A stretch of DNA of 64,000 nucleotides from Chrysemys picta bellii (taxonomy: Eukaryota; Chordata; Testudines; Emydidae), in contig NC_088794.1 in assembly GCF_011386835.1 (NCBI RefSeq), positions 69,264,434 to 69,328,433 on the forward strand, given 5' to 3'. Positions 12,068 through 23,617 of this stretch are shown piece by piece. How positions within the stretch are numbered: the stretch's first letter is position 1; every line of letters begins with the position of its first letter. Both the position numbers and the translations under genes were made by a program. The notes beneath the pieces are model-generated. The model was given only the letters and a program-made list of their open reading frames with translations. It did no database searches and was not told the DNA's origin.

Positions 12068-13132
12068 TTGAATGAGAGAATCTGTATAATGTTAAGAGGA
12101 TGGTTTAATTTTATTTTATAATATTTTTAATCATAGCATTGTAATTTATACCGTATTTTGGAAGGGGACATTTTAAAAACTAAATTCCAGGGCTGTTTCT
12201 GTGAATCAAGAAAAAAGATTGCTATTTTCCAGTTAGTAAGGACGACCACAATTTTCAAACATGGGTTCCTAAAGTTAGGCACTAAAATCCATATTGAGTC
12301 CAAAATCCAAACTATTTTGAATAATTTGACTGCAAAGGTGCCATGCGTAACAGTAGCGACTAGAGTCTTATTTTAAAGTGGCTATCATAATTTATTGTCT
12401 CATCAAGTTGATTTTTCTCCACTACTACCGGCTTTGGCCCCAGTCTAATCTGTCATTTGTGGAAAAGTTAACTTGCTTTTGTTTTGAGAAGCTGTTGGCA
12501 CTCAGTTTGCTTTAAAGAAAAAGCCTTTACTCCAGTAGAAGGAATGTAATTTTGTGATTTTTACCTTCTCTCTGACAAGTGGTGTATATGTCCATTAGTT
12601 GTTGCACTTTTCTTGGCTGCAGCAAAGAGACCTGTTTTTCCAAACTTTTGTATTTGGTAATCTCGTACAATGAGATCAAGAGCTTGGACACCTACATACT
12701 TCTTCTGAATATGTCTTGCTTGGTTTTCTGTGTAAGTTCCTTTTCAAGCACTGATCAAAACTGATCCTGCTTAACTTGTGAGAGCTGATAAGATCACAAC
12801 CTGAGGTGTTACAATTTGACTGTAGGTCATATATTATTGCTTAGAGTTTTATTATGACTGAAATTGACCTTTCCCCTTACCTCTTTATTTTCTCTGCTGC
12901 TACACTATATATTGATGCATTTCCCCTTAGCTGCTGCATTCCTGTCTACTGTAGCATTTCTTCCAACAGAACCAACTGGTATAAAAAATACTTTTCCAGC
13001 TTACATGCTTGTAAATTGTTTCCCAGAGTGTCCTGACTTTTACAGAGCTTACAGTTTTCAATTTTCCCGTAAAATGCTTTAATAAAAAACACACACTGCT
13101 CACTAGACGTAGGCAAATACTCATTCCCCAAC
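12068..13132. other. Mostly unassigned AT-rich stretch
   Basis: Bases 12250-12300 (attttcaaacatgggttcct, agttaggcac) look like a half copy of the palindrome seen at 26145. The rest is not recognised. Confidence 0.35.
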
Positions 13133-13157
13133 AAAAACAAATAAATAAATAAATTTA
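13133..13157. repeat. (AAAT)n microsatellite
   Basis: About five aaat units. Confidence 0.8.
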
Positions 13158-13448
13158 CTTGAATAAATTTGAACTGAAAAAATGACTTTCATCCATCATG
13201 GTGCTGTGTTAGTGTTGCTGACTGTGAACATTTGAACAAATGAGTTTCATAAAATAACAACAGAAAATTAACTTTCAATTTGTGCCCTCAAATACCCACA
13301 GATATTACGTTTTAAACTCTTGCATGTAAGCATTTGCACTGGGCAAACGATGCAACCAGGCTGCTGAAAAGCTCTGTAGGAGTGGAATGGTATAGGAAGG
13401 AGGTAGCATGGCTGGAAGCGAGAGAGAAAGGAAATAATTAACACCAGT

Positions 13449-13534
13449 GGGCAGATTCTTACCTGGTGTAAATTGTCATAGCTCCATCTACTTCAATGAT
13501 GCTATGACAATTCACATCAGCTGAGGATCTGCCC
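13449..13534. repeat. Complete 86-bp palindromic repeat
   Basis: The outer ends gggcagat / atctgccc are perfect complements. Further in, ggtgtaaattgtcatag pairs with ctatgacaattcacatc. The centre reads ctccatctacttcaatgat. Relatives lie at 9301, 47811 and 49598. Non-coding, with a strong hairpin potential. Confidence 0.75.
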
Positions 13535-14495
13535 CTAAAAATTACTAAAACCCAAACCAGCAGTGAAGAGAGGCCAGGTGTGGATCTATAGCATCAGCAG
13601 CCGTCATCAACGTACCCTTCTTGTGGAACCAATTTTGACTTGTTGCAGAGCCACAAGGGGTCATTCACTTGAGGATAGACGGAGAATGGGTTCTGTGGTG
13701 GCAGCAAATTCATTCATTTCAGAATGACCTCGAAATCTGCCACTCCTTCACACCTGTCCAGATAAAAATACCCTGACAGGGTCAACCTCTCGTTGGGTAA
13801 TCTGCACCACAATCTAGACATAGGCAGCGAGTTATATGGGCCCGTGGTGCCTATGCTCCACCAATATTCAGGAACGTGGGCCCAGCTCCACCAATATTTG
13901 GGCTTATATATTACATACATTTTGATGTGAACAATATCTCTGTTCACAATTGTCCACTGAGCATCAACTTGAAGGGCACGCTCAACCTTATTTCTCAACC
14001 CTGTGTTGTGAAAACAGGCTAAATAATCAGGGTGCTTTTGCAATGCGCAGGCTTCCGACAGTCTGTATACACAATGATGACAATGACACAGGACTGCGAT
14101 GCAGACCCACATCATTTTTGTCATCATCTAAGCAGATGAGTGAAAGTCTGTGTTGCAAATTCACCCACTCTGCACCTTTGCATCTCTTCATTTGAAAGAA
14201 CATCCATACACTGTATGAATGCCTGAGGGAAAAAACATGCAACTTAAATTTGGCAATCAGTTTGGAGTATGATCATGTTTAGCACAATACTTGATTATAT
14301 TATACTCTTTAAAGTAAAGTATATAATTGGTTGTATAAGTGTACAACAAAATATAATGTATTGAAGCAGGCGAGTGCTGCTTCTGACTTTCCACTTTTAA
14401 TTGGCCCTTGTAATCTTGTGGTGCTGGCATACTGTAGATTCATTTTATCTCTGCAATAAATTCTCGATTCATAAGACCAGTAATAATAATCAACA
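13535..14495. other. Unassigned; may hold the 5' flank of the hAT element
   Basis: The 137-codon minus-strand open frame at 13714-14127 matches no known family. The 5' terminus of the hAT element that follows was looked for near 14368 (caggcgagtgctgcttc) but has no convincing partner. Confidence 0.3.
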
Positions 14496-16603
14496 ATGGA
14501 TAAATTCTTAATAAAATTACTCAGAGAAAAAGAAGAAAAGGGTAATTCATCAAGTGATGGTCTGAGTTCGACACCTAGCTTGCAAACTGAAGTTATACAA
14601 AAGAAAGATGTGGCAAATCTACAAGATAAGAAAAGGAATTTTTAGCAATCTTGGCTATCAAGATTTACATAGTTAGAGTACAATAGTGAATTAGACAGAG
14701 CTCTTTGCTCTGTCTGCAAAAACTGTTCCTAAAAGAAGATCTTAATATCTTCTACCAAGGCCGAACCAACATTTATTTTGTCCAGATTTCAAGATTGGAG
14801 ACACGCAATGCGTGGTTTTACATCACACACAAAAATCCTCCTGTCACAAGGAAGGGGTAATGAAGTATGCTGCTCTGCAATCACAGGTATATGTTTCTGC
14901 ACTAATGTCGGCCAGTTACAGAAAAGAATCACAGTCAGCTAGGAATGCTCTGCACAAAATTTTTACCAGTGTTCAGTACCTAGCTCAACAATGAATAGCA
15001 TTACATGGACATAATGAGAGTAATTCAAATTTGATACAACTCTTGTTGCTATGCAGTACAGATTCAGAGGAACAGAGACAGTGGCTTAGTCACACAAAAT
15101 ACAAGTGGCTATCCCATGAGGTTATTAATGAAATAATCGAAATGATGACAATGATAGTGCTAAGACAAATTGTACAAAAGATAATGGCTTCTAAGTTTTA
15201 CGCAATTGTAATGGATGAGACTATCGATTTGTCAAGAAAAGAACAAGTAAGTTTTTCTTTAAGGTTTTTTTCTAGTGAAGAGAGGGAGATTTATGAGGAG
15301 TTTATTGGGTTTTACCAAACTGACGAAATGGATGCTGCTTCTCTTTTCAAAATTGTGGAAGATACGCTTCTCAGGTGTGATTTGCACTTTTCTGATTGCT
15401 GGGGGCAGTGTTACGATGAAGCCAGTAATATATCCGGTAAATTTACTAGGGTCCAAGCCAGAGTGAAGGATCAAGAGCTGAGTGTGGAATTTGTGCACAG
15501 TGCTGCACATTCCCTTAACTTTGCCACGCAGGATGCCCTTCATAATATTCCAGAATGTTGTGATATGTTTTCAATGGTGAAAGATCTCATCAATGCCCTC
15601 AGAGAGTCACCAAAGCGTATGGCAGCATTCAGAGAGTTTCAGAGTGAAGGAGAGCCTTCTTTATGACCATTGTGCCCAACAAGATGGACACTAAGGATCA
15701 GCAGCATTAGATCACTGCTCAACAACTATGAGGCCATGATGAACTGCCTGGATGAATGTAGTCACTCTTCAGATGAATTTGGCTCAAAATGCAGTGAATT
15801 CTCGAAGCAACTTCAATCTTTTTCAATGTACCTTACACTAACAGTTCTTGTGAAATCCCTGGATCCTAATACAAAAATTCAAAGCCCAAATATGTTATTG
15901 ACAAATGTTATGAAGAAAGCTGGCCTGTTGCAAGAGGTGTTGAGTGGGATGCGCACCAACCCATCATACAATCACTTCTGGGAAACAACAGTAGATAAGG
16001 CAATCTGAGAAAATGCAAGCCACTGAGACAGCTCGACCATGGAAGCCGTCTTCACACCTTCAGTGACCCCAAAGAGTATTTTCATCAAATATATGTCAGG
16101 ATCATTGATGCTTGCATAGTTGTCATTGAATGGAGGTTTTCAATTAAAAGCTTTACATTCGCAGTAAAACTGGAGAAGCATATAAGTGATGCAGTAAATG
16201 GGTCAAAACAGAACATTGTCCCAATAAGTGAAGTTTTCCATGGTGACATTAACACGGAGAGGCTCTCTCTTCATTTAGAAATGTTGAGTGATACTTGTGA
16301 TTGAGAAATTGCCAGCTTAATTTGGTGAGCTAAGAGAAGCAATTTCTGAAACAAAATGAAGGCATGAGTGACATGTTGTCAGAAGTTACAATTCTCCTGA
16401 AATTGTTCTACACAATTCTGTCTACAACCTGCACCGCTGAGCAATCATTCAGTTGCCTGCACAGACCGAAAAATTATTTGCGAATGACAATAGGTCAAGA
16501 ATGTCTAAATCACTTGGCATTTCTGCATATTCATAAGAACTCTATCTTTGAATTGAACATTGCAAGTCTCCTGGATGACTTCTTTTCAAGAATCAGACAA
16601 TGA
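14496..16603 (+). pseudogene. Broken hAT transposase gene (TTF zinc finger, DUF4371, hAT dimerisation)
   Basis: This is an inactive DNA-transposon transposase of the group often annotated as ZMYM1-like or TTF-type zinc-finger protein. Its start, MDKFLIKLLREKEEK, is at 14496, with an in-frame stop after 49 codons. Remnants of a TTF-type zinc finger follow (SWLSRFT-stop-LEYN, then ALCSVCKN; about 14650-14740). The longest open part, 15031-15666, holds the DUF4371/RNase-H-like region with VMDETIDLS (about 15211) and GQCYDEASNISG (about 15405), the two segments that normally carry catalytic acidic residues. One TGA at 15664, in place of an arginine codon, separates it from PLCPTRWTLR. The frame then shifts several times: YFHQIYVRIID near 16080 and HGDINTERLSLH near 16240 lie in other frames. 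The end is a recognisable hAT dimerisation domain (CTAEQSFSCL, YLRMTIGQECLNHLAFLHIH; 16420-16540). Terminal inverted repeats were not identified. Confidence 0.88.
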
Positions 16604-17050
16604 TGAAAAGTGTATGCTGCCTCCTGAAAGTTAAGTGCTAAATTGCATTTCTTATGAAATATACGTCCATTATTCATGTGGTTTATAAAATTAGTATACA
16701 TTTTGGAGTTTAAATGTTGTCTGTATGCAAGTTAAATTATTTTGGTGTACACTTTAAAGCTGTATCTGATCATATGCCATGTTTATATGCAGTCGAGCAT
16801 CATTTAATTTATTCACATATTAATTTTATGTATTGCTTTCATTCTTTTTATTTATGGGACTATAACTGCCATTCATTATTGTATATCACATAATTCATTT
16901 CATGTTCTGTCTTCGTTGCTTCTTTAAATATTTTTAACATTCCTCGTTGTTTTGCACTTAAATGCTGGTTTAATGATTTAAATGCAGTGTTTGCGCAGTC
17001 AGTGCAGCAAGGCACAGAACTGTGTCATTTTACCTGAAAACAATTAGAAG
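16604..17050. other. AT-rich stretch, probable 3' flank of the hAT element
   Basis: No coding content; it may include the element's 3' non-coding end. Confidence 0.35.
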
Positions 17051-17390
17051 TAGGGCTGTCTATTAATAGCAGTTAACTCACGCAATTAACTCAAAAAATT
17101 AATCATGATTACAAAAATTAATCAGATTAATCACACTGTTAAACAATTACAACACAGAATACAAATTGTACAGTGCTCACTTTATATTATTTTTATTACA
17201 AATATTTGCACTGTAAAAATGAACAAAAGAAATAGTATTTTTCAATTCACCTCATACAAGTACTGTAGTGCAATCTCTTTATCAAGTGCAACTTACAAAT
17301 GTAGGGGTTTTGTTACATAACTGCACTCAAAAACAAAACAATGTAAAACTTTAGCACCTACAAGTCCACTTAGTCCTACTTCTTGTTCAG

Positions 17391-17603
17391 CCAATTGCTA
17401 AGAGAAACAAGTTTGTTTACATTTACGGGAGATAATGCTGCCCACTTCTTAATTACAATGTCACCTGAAAGTGAGAACAGGCATTCGCATAGCACTCTTG
17501 TAGCTGGTGTCGCAAGATATTTAAGTGCCAGATGCACTAAGGATTCATATGCATCTTCATGCTTCGGCTATTGTTCAGGGGACATACTTCCATGCTGATG
17601 ATG
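17391..17603 (-). pseudogene. hAT transposase C-terminal fragment (inverted half)
   Basis: Reading minus, an uninterrupted 50-codon stretch (about 17391-17550) gives the LALKYLATPAT...LFSLSGDIV...ALSP..VNKLVSLSNWL pattern of a hAT dimerisation domain. The segment ISMEVCPL just upstream is in another frame. It forms the left half of the element at 17051-17960. Confidence 0.78.
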
Positions 17604-17609
17604 CTTGTT

Positions 17610-17930
17610 ATAAAAATAATGCGTTAATTAAATTTGTGACTGAATGCCTTGGAGGAGAATTGTATATCTCCTGCTCTGTTTTACCCGCATTCTGCAATAT
17701 ATTTCATGTTATAGCAGTCTCAGATGATGACCCATGTTTGTTTTAAGAACACTTTCAAATTTGACAAAATGCAAAGAAGATACCAATGTGAAATTTCTAA
17801 AGATAGCTACAGCACTCAACCCAAGATTTAAGAATCTGAAATGCCTTCCTAAATCTGAGAGGGATGAGGTGGGAGCATACTTTCAGAAGTCTTAAAAGAC
17901 CAACACTCTGATGCGGAAACTACAGAATCA
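17610..17930 (+). pseudogene. hAT transposase central fragment
   Basis: It encodes pieces of the central part of a ZBED-like transposase: ECLGGELYISCSVLPAFCN, VIAVSDDDP, FLKIATALNPRFKNLKC, LPKSERDEV. In an intact protein this lies N-terminal to the fragment found on the opposite strand at 17391-17603. Several frameshifts and a stop are present. Confidence 0.75.
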
Positions 17931-18029
17931 CTAAAAAAGTAAACCAACTTTGTTTTTCATATAAGACACTGTCTGATAAGGGGGTTCCCCAAGCTCCCTT
18001 GCAATGCGCTTGCTCCCTCATCAAAACCT

Positions 18030-18305
18030 GGCACTTCTTCTGGCTGAAAATTGAAGCTAGACAAAATTCAGATGGGAAATAAGGCATAATTTTTAACAAA
18101 GAGAGTAATTAACCATTGGAACGGTTTACAAAGGGTCAGCATAGATTCTGCACCTTTCACAATTTTTAAAACAAGATTGGATTTTTTTTCCTAAGAGGTC
18201 TGCTCTAGGAATTATTTTGGGAAAGTTCTATGGTCTGTGTACAGGAGGTCAGACTAGATGATCACAATGATCCCTTCTGGCCTTAGAATCTATTAATCTA
18301 TGAAT
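18030..18305 (+). mobile_element. CR1 LINE 3' end
   Basis: It carries the standard reptilian CR1 3' string set: aattaaccattggaac, aaaacaagattggat, ggaggtcagactagatgatc, cccttctggccttagaatct, and ends in an attaatctatgaat-type short repeat. 5' truncated, as is usual for LINEs. Confidence 0.88.
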
Positions 18306-19494
18306 ATTCTCTTATTCTAATTCTTTTCACAAATTTTGAAAGGATATTAAGATAAAATAGAAATAGGTGCTCTTATTCCAGAATAAATATGTAAAATATA
18401 CAATTATTCTATTGCACTTTAAATTCACACACTACCTTATTCAGGAATAACTTTCATGTGTAAACAAATCCTGAGGGTGGCAAAATCTGGGTCTAAACTA
18501 GAACATATCTTTGAAAACTCAAAGCAAATTTGACTATTCCTTTTCTGCTATGTGTTTTACAAGGCAATAGTTTCTATAAGTATTTTTATTTACTGAACTT
18601 GTAAACAATCCGGTCTCTCAGAATTGTAAAGTATGTCTTTTAAGCAGATGGAAGGTTTTGTTTCCTGTCACCACCATATGTGGCTATTCTACAAAGTGTG
18701 GGGAAATCAGAGATGTAAAAAAGTGATTTTTTAAAATCTGCTACTGGACTTCTGTTTTAAAAACAGTAGGTGAAATCCTTGTCCTATTCTAGACCTATTT
18801 AAAAGTTAGTTTTATCATAACCAGGACCCTGTGAATTCCATGGCCATAGAATTCACTCACTGCCACCAAATTGTGCTTCCATCGGCGGAGAAAAAAATGT
18901 TCTAGTTCTTACAATTCTTATTTGTGAAGAAAATGCAAATTGATATACTGATTTCCTTGTGTGTCTCTAAATAATAGCCTGCAACAATAGCTTTGAACTG
19001 CCTTATTCATCGCAAAGGAGTGTTGATTATTTCAGAGCTTACCAGAGTGAACACGTCCAGTTAATTTGCTCCAACAATTCTCAAAAAACAAACAAGTTGC
19101 TATGTACTTATTTTATTATTTATTCTTAATCTTAAAAATACAGGTCTTCATTCAATTAAAATAACTGCAGTTGCAGAACTTCCACCATAATGCTGCATAA
19201 TCCCTGGATCTTTCTGCATAAATTAGGACAAGTGAAGTACACATGGGCCTTGATCATAACAGCCTGATTCTCTAGTGGAGGAAGCAATAGCATTCCATTA
19301 GCAATCCTGCTTCTAAAGAAATGAGAACAAGCCTTAAATCTACAGTAGCTTCTGAGGGTTTTTTTTTTTTTACCCAAATGAATATAGGACCTGAGCCAAT
19401 TTACTTCGGTGAGATTTTTCAAATATGAGATGACTACAGTCAGTGGGACCAGGTAGGTGCTCAGCAATTTATAATATCAGGCTACGAAGACAAT
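18306..19494. other. Mostly unassigned AT-rich stretch
   Basis: Bases 18385-18475 (cttattccagaataaat ... ttattcaggaataac ... tgtgtaaacaaatcctgag) resemble one end of the MITE at 50131-50323. Nothing else was recognised. Confidence 0.35.
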
Positions 19495-19555
19495 AAATAT
19501 GGATTTAGGCACCTAACTTTAGGCACCCCATCTTGAAAATCTAGACCATAATCCC
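19495..19555. repeat. Fragment of the 'ttaggcacctaac' palindrome family
   Basis: tttaggcacctaactttagg followed by cttgaaaatct corresponds to one half of the palindrome at 26145-26250. Confidence 0.4.
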
Positions 19556-20743
19556 AATCTGGAGTTGAGGTCCTGTTCTATAGTCTGGTGGGTTAAAGCA
19601 AAATGATGAGATTCAGGAAACTGGGTTCTTTCCCCAAACACTGCTACTAACATCTAGTGTTGCATCGGGAAACTCAGTTACTTCATCAGTACAAGGAAGC
19701 TAAAAATGTTTAGACATCAGGTGGCTCCACAGTTGAAAAACTGCAAAGAATTAATAATAATAATAATTGTTATTTGTATTATAAATGTAAGATTTTACTC
19801 CGTGTGGGCAGGATGTGACAAGGACTGGAGAACTGAAATATGATCAAAGATGGACAAATAATCTGATGAACTGGAAGAAAAAAAAAGCTAATAAAAGGAG
19901 AACAAAGATTAAGCATTTAGATAGTAAAACAAAACTTTGTTAACAAGAGGGGAAAAGGAGAAGAGGGAATAGGGATGTTAGAAATCCAAATAACTCTTAG
20001 GCTTACTCTTTTTCCATCTCTCTCTTTTTTTCTGTGGTTCTATTTCAGAAAGCATCAAGGCTTTTTAAGAAATGTATTTTATTTATGATGTTTTGAAAAG
20101 AGAAGGAAAAAGACTATTGATTTTAACTTTAAATAGAAATTTAGAGATAAATCAACATGAAGAACAAACATAATGAGAAGAGGGAAAGTAGTCACAAAGG
20201 AGGATGATAGGATAAGCTACTCAGGACCTATGGATATAGAGTCTTTAAATAGGGCAGATTGTACATCCAGTGTCATTTTGGGAACCATAGGTGTAGAATA
20301 CAGATGAATTAAAGATGATCTTGTGGTTAGAGCCCAGGCCTGGAATCCATATTAATATGTATTTCACATTATATTATATATAAATGCTAGCATGAAGCTT
20401 CATAGTTGAATGGTATTATGTTTATTCTTGTTCACTCATGCTAAGTATCCCATAACACTTTATAAAGCAGAAGTCAGAGTTTTGTAACTTGTAAAACCAT
20501 GCTATAAATATAGCTAATTTAAATGCTTATTTCAGAAGCATACCTTGTGTGTAAGATGAACATGGTACGAGATAAGAATTCTCCCCACAAAGGAGGGTGT
20601 GCATATTTCTTTTTCATAATGTACTGCATTATCTTTAGACAAATTTAGCTACGTTCAGTTATTTGACTTCTTGAACATTTTTCATAACAAACTGCAAGTG
20701 TAGTAAATCAATTGACTATACAATTAAGCAACAATATATTATA
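19556..20743. other. Unassigned AT-rich stretch
   Basis: Contains a short AAT run near 19755-19770. No gene or named repeat. Confidence 0.4.
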
Positions 20744-20761
20744 TACACACACACACACACA
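20744..20761. repeat. (AC)n microsatellite
   Basis: Nine ac units. Confidence 0.85.
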
Positions 20762-20769
20762 TTTTGCTC

Positions 20770-20860
20770 ACCAGTGGTCTGATCCAAAGCCCACTGAAAT
20801 GAACGAGTGTCTTTGTATTGACTTCAAGAGGGCGTTGGATGAGGCCCCATCTGGGTTTTA
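20770..20860. repeat. Short palindromic dispersed repeat
   Basis: tggtctgatccaaagcccac at the left pairs with gggcgttggatgaggccc at the right, with attgacttcaag between. Same class as 6490 and 25905. Confidence 0.5.
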
Positions 20861-20886
20861 CAATATCATTTCCCATGTTATTATTA

Positions 20887-21257
20887 GAGCTGATCAAAAT
20901 TAGATTTTTCCATGGGACAGAAATTGCTAAGATTTCAACATTTGGTTTTGCCTCAAATTGTGACAAAAAGGCAAAAATTTGGAATTTTCTATTAAATGAA
21001 ATACTCTGAAAATATTTCATGTTGACCTTATTGAAATGTTGGTTTCCATGCTATTGTTTCAACATTATTGTTCTGACTTTTATTTTAGAATTTATAATAC
21101 AACATAAAAGTCAGAAAACATTTTGATCTCATTGAAATGAAATGTTTTGATAATTTCCTCATTTTAAATAGATACATTCTTGCATAATATTCCAATTTAA
21201 TCAAATCAGCATTTTCTGAGGAAAAACAGTTCTGTTGGAAATTTTTTGACCAGCTCT
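20887..21257. mobile_element. AT-rich MITE with gagctg(a/g)tcaaaa termini
   Basis: The left end gagctgatcaaaatt and right end aattttttgaccagctc are inverted repeats. The interior, about 370 bp, is very AT-rich and partly self-complementary (gaaatgaaatgttttg, cagaaaacattttg). Flanking TTA on the left and TAA on the right hint at a 3-bp target, but the superfamily is uncertain. Confidence 0.6.
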
Positions 21258-22090
21258 AACTATTATAGTTGCAGTTCCCCTGAAGCAATTCATTAAAAAT
21301 TATGTTGCCCTGTAGCATGACATTCCTAGAAAAATGAATGGAAACTGAAGCCATTACTAGAAACTTTTTTAAAAAGGCAGCAAGAGATTTAGAAGTGTAT
21401 TGTATTAATGTTTGAATATTTTACAATTCAGTTTCTGAAATCTGCACACATATCATGCTCTACTTAAGTTTTAGAATTTCTCATACGTCTGAAGGATGAG
21501 CCTGGTTTGTGCATTTGTTTTAAGAAACAGTCAATCTTCCCTTCTTTTTTAAGCATTTCTAAATGACATGACGTCACAGTGAAATTTATCACAAATTTAT
21601 TATTGATTAGAACTGGTTAATATATAAGACTGTTGCAACAAATAAAACCAAAAGAAAGAATAAAAGAGAAAATCAAAGTGGTACATAACCATTGCAAATG
21701 AACATAACTGAAGAATTAGAGAGTGGCTGCATACTGAAAAATGATTAACATGTCACCCTGTCACTTCAGATATAGGGTATATCTAAAAACTTTGAGTTGA
21801 GGGTGCGACTTCCAGCCTGAAGACACATACCTGTGTCAATATAGCAATGGTGGTTAGTCCCTCCCACAATTCTCAATGCATCTGCTATATTCTATTTTTA
21901 ATGGGATGAGCTGAGAATCACACACCCAGCTCGACATGTACACGTACTCCTAGCATGCTGGATTCTAATCTCATTTATTCCTGCATATTTGATCCCTGTG
22001 TATTGTAGATTTATCTGGTTGAAGTAATTCCAAAATGTTCTCACATATTTGCTCAAATAAAATAATACAAATAATTCATTTTCCCCCAAT
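21258..22090. other. Unassigned AT-rich stretch
   Basis: Nothing recognised. Confidence 0.35.
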
Positions 22091-22491
22091 TAGGGTGACC
22101 ATACGTCCTGTTTTAGTCAGGACATTCCCTTTTTTAAGCCCTTTCCCAGCCATTCTGACTTTTTTGGCAAAAGTGGGAATTTGTCCCATTTGCTCTTGCC
22201 AACTTGATCAGTTGGCAAGAGTAAATGGGGAAAATGCCCGGTTTTGTCTAAAAAGTGGAATGCGGAGGAACGTGCTCGGGGGCAAGTGGCGATGCCAGCC
22301 CCAGGCAGCGGGGCAGGCAGGGTTCGGGCGAGCAGTAACACCAGCCCCAACCCCACACGGGGGCTCAGGCCAGCCCTCCTGGGGAGAGGAGCTTGGGTAA
22401 GCAGCTTACGCCAACCCCACGTAGGAGTGAGAGGGCTTGGGACAGCCTCACGCAGTGTCCCATTTTCCCTTTGGAAAATATGGTCACCCTA
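22091..22491. mobile_element. Tc1/mariner-like MITE (TA-gggtgaccata)
   Basis: It begins TA-gggtgaccatacgtcc and ends aaatatggtcaccc-TA, giving inverted termini of about 12 bp next to TA dinucleotides, as expected for Tc1/mariner target sites. A self-complementary pair, ctcttgccaacttgatc / gatcagttggcaagag, sits near 22190-22220. The right half is GC-rich. A shorter relative is at 59974-60095. Confidence 0.7.
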
Positions 22492-23092
22492 GCCCCAATT
22501 GATCAGTGACAGGCTTCAATTTAGGCACATGTTTTAGTAATTTGCTGGACCAGGATCTTCACCCCCTATCTGCACCCATTTTGTATTCACTTTCCATCCA
22601 TGTTCTAGCAAATGAATTTACTGGCTGATTCGATCACTGGAACAGCAAATTTTAAAATAATATTACAGAACAATGACAAAGCACATTTTGAACAATATTC
22701 TCAGTTGAAATCTGGTTCTGGCAGGTGCTATGAATCTCAGACCCAGGCCTGCAGGGTTGCTGAGCAACAATCTTACCCTCTGCATCACCACACTGCAAAG
22801 GGAGATGAGGAAACTGCAGCTGATAACCTGTAAACAAGGACTGCACCTGTTGACTCAGTGGGACCAGTGGACTAGCAGTAGACCTCTGATTGGATACTTC
22901 TTACCATATGGCTTCCTGTTTTTGACATACCCCTTGTTTGAACAACTAGTTACTAGACCTGATGCTGACCAGACCCCTGAGACCAAATATCTGACTCCTT
23001 GACTGGTTCCTGCTCCTTGTTCCTATTTCCATGCCATATTCCTTGTTTTCGGTTCCTCACCCTAACTCCAGTTACTGACTCTAGTTTGACCC
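22492..23092. other. Unassigned stretch
   Basis: Nothing recognised apart from random short open frames. Confidence 0.35.
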
Positions 23093-23383
23093 TTAGGGCA
23101 GGTCTACACTAACCCCCCAATTCGAACTAAGGTACGCAACTTCAGCTACGTGAATAACGTAGCTGAAGTTCGAAGTACCTTAGTTCGAACTTACCTTGGT
23201 CCAGACGCGGCAGGCAGGCTCCCCTGTCGACTTCGCGTACTCCTCTCGCTGAGTTGGAGTACCGCAGTCGACGGTGAGCACTTCCAGGTTCGACTTATCT
23301 CGTCCAGACAAGACGCCATAAGTCGAACCCAGAAGTTCGATTTGCTTGCCGCCGAACTACCGGGTAGTGTAGACCTACCCCTA
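23093..23383. mobile_element. Complete hairpin-rich MITE with 3-bp target (TTA/CTA)
   Basis: The element proper is 23096-23380. The termini gggcaggtctacact and agtgtagacctacccc are inverted repeats, flanked by TTA and CTA. Inside are successive hairpins: aacttcagctacg / cgtagctgaagtt with an 8-base loop (about 23139-23171), the outer ttcgaactaaggtac / agtaccttagttcgaa, and a gttcgacttat...ataagtcgaac stem (about 23288-23326). A 3-bp TNA-type duplication suggests a PIF/Harbinger-like origin (inference). Copies in this window: 1-227, 8546, 47307 (inverted), and a partial one at 45625. Confidence 0.82.
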
Positions 23384-23617
23384 GTGTGACTTCTGGCTCT
23401 AACTCTAGCTTTCACCTTTGGCAGGACTTCTGACCACAACCTTGACTCTACTCTGGGTTCTAACCACTAGGTCAGACTGCCCAAATTACAGGCCCAGACA
23501 GGTTCTAAGAGTTCTGCTCATCCAGCCAGGGAACAAAAATCCACTACACTATGACTTACACTTTCAATCAAAACCAACCAACACAGCTCAAATATCCAAC
23601 TTGGGTTACTGAATACT

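Larger units (their letters stand above)
17051..17960. mobile_element. Rearranged ZBED-like hAT element with divergent coding halves
   Basis: The left end is agggctgtc followed by ttaactcacgcaattaactc and repeated attaatca words, the terminus of a ZBED1-like hAT family. On the minus strand, 17603 down to about 17391 encodes the C-terminal part of the transposase: ISMEVCPL, then YESLVHLALKYLATPATR, CLFSLSGDIVIKKWAALSP and VNKLVSLSNWLN, with one frameshift near 17575. On the plus strand, from about 17610 to 17925, is a more N-terminal part of the same kind of protein: KFVTECLGGELYISCSVLP, SDDDP, then TALNPRFKNLKC and LPKSERDEV, with frameshifts. The two halves meet at about 17604 and run in opposite directions, so one has been inverted relative to an intact element. 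The right end seems truncated near 17960. No function remains. Confidence 0.8.

Noticed and set aside
15031..15666. 211-codon open frame as an intact host or domesticated gene
   Set aside because: It is one segment of a hAT transposase with stops and frameshifts on both sides and no sign of exons.
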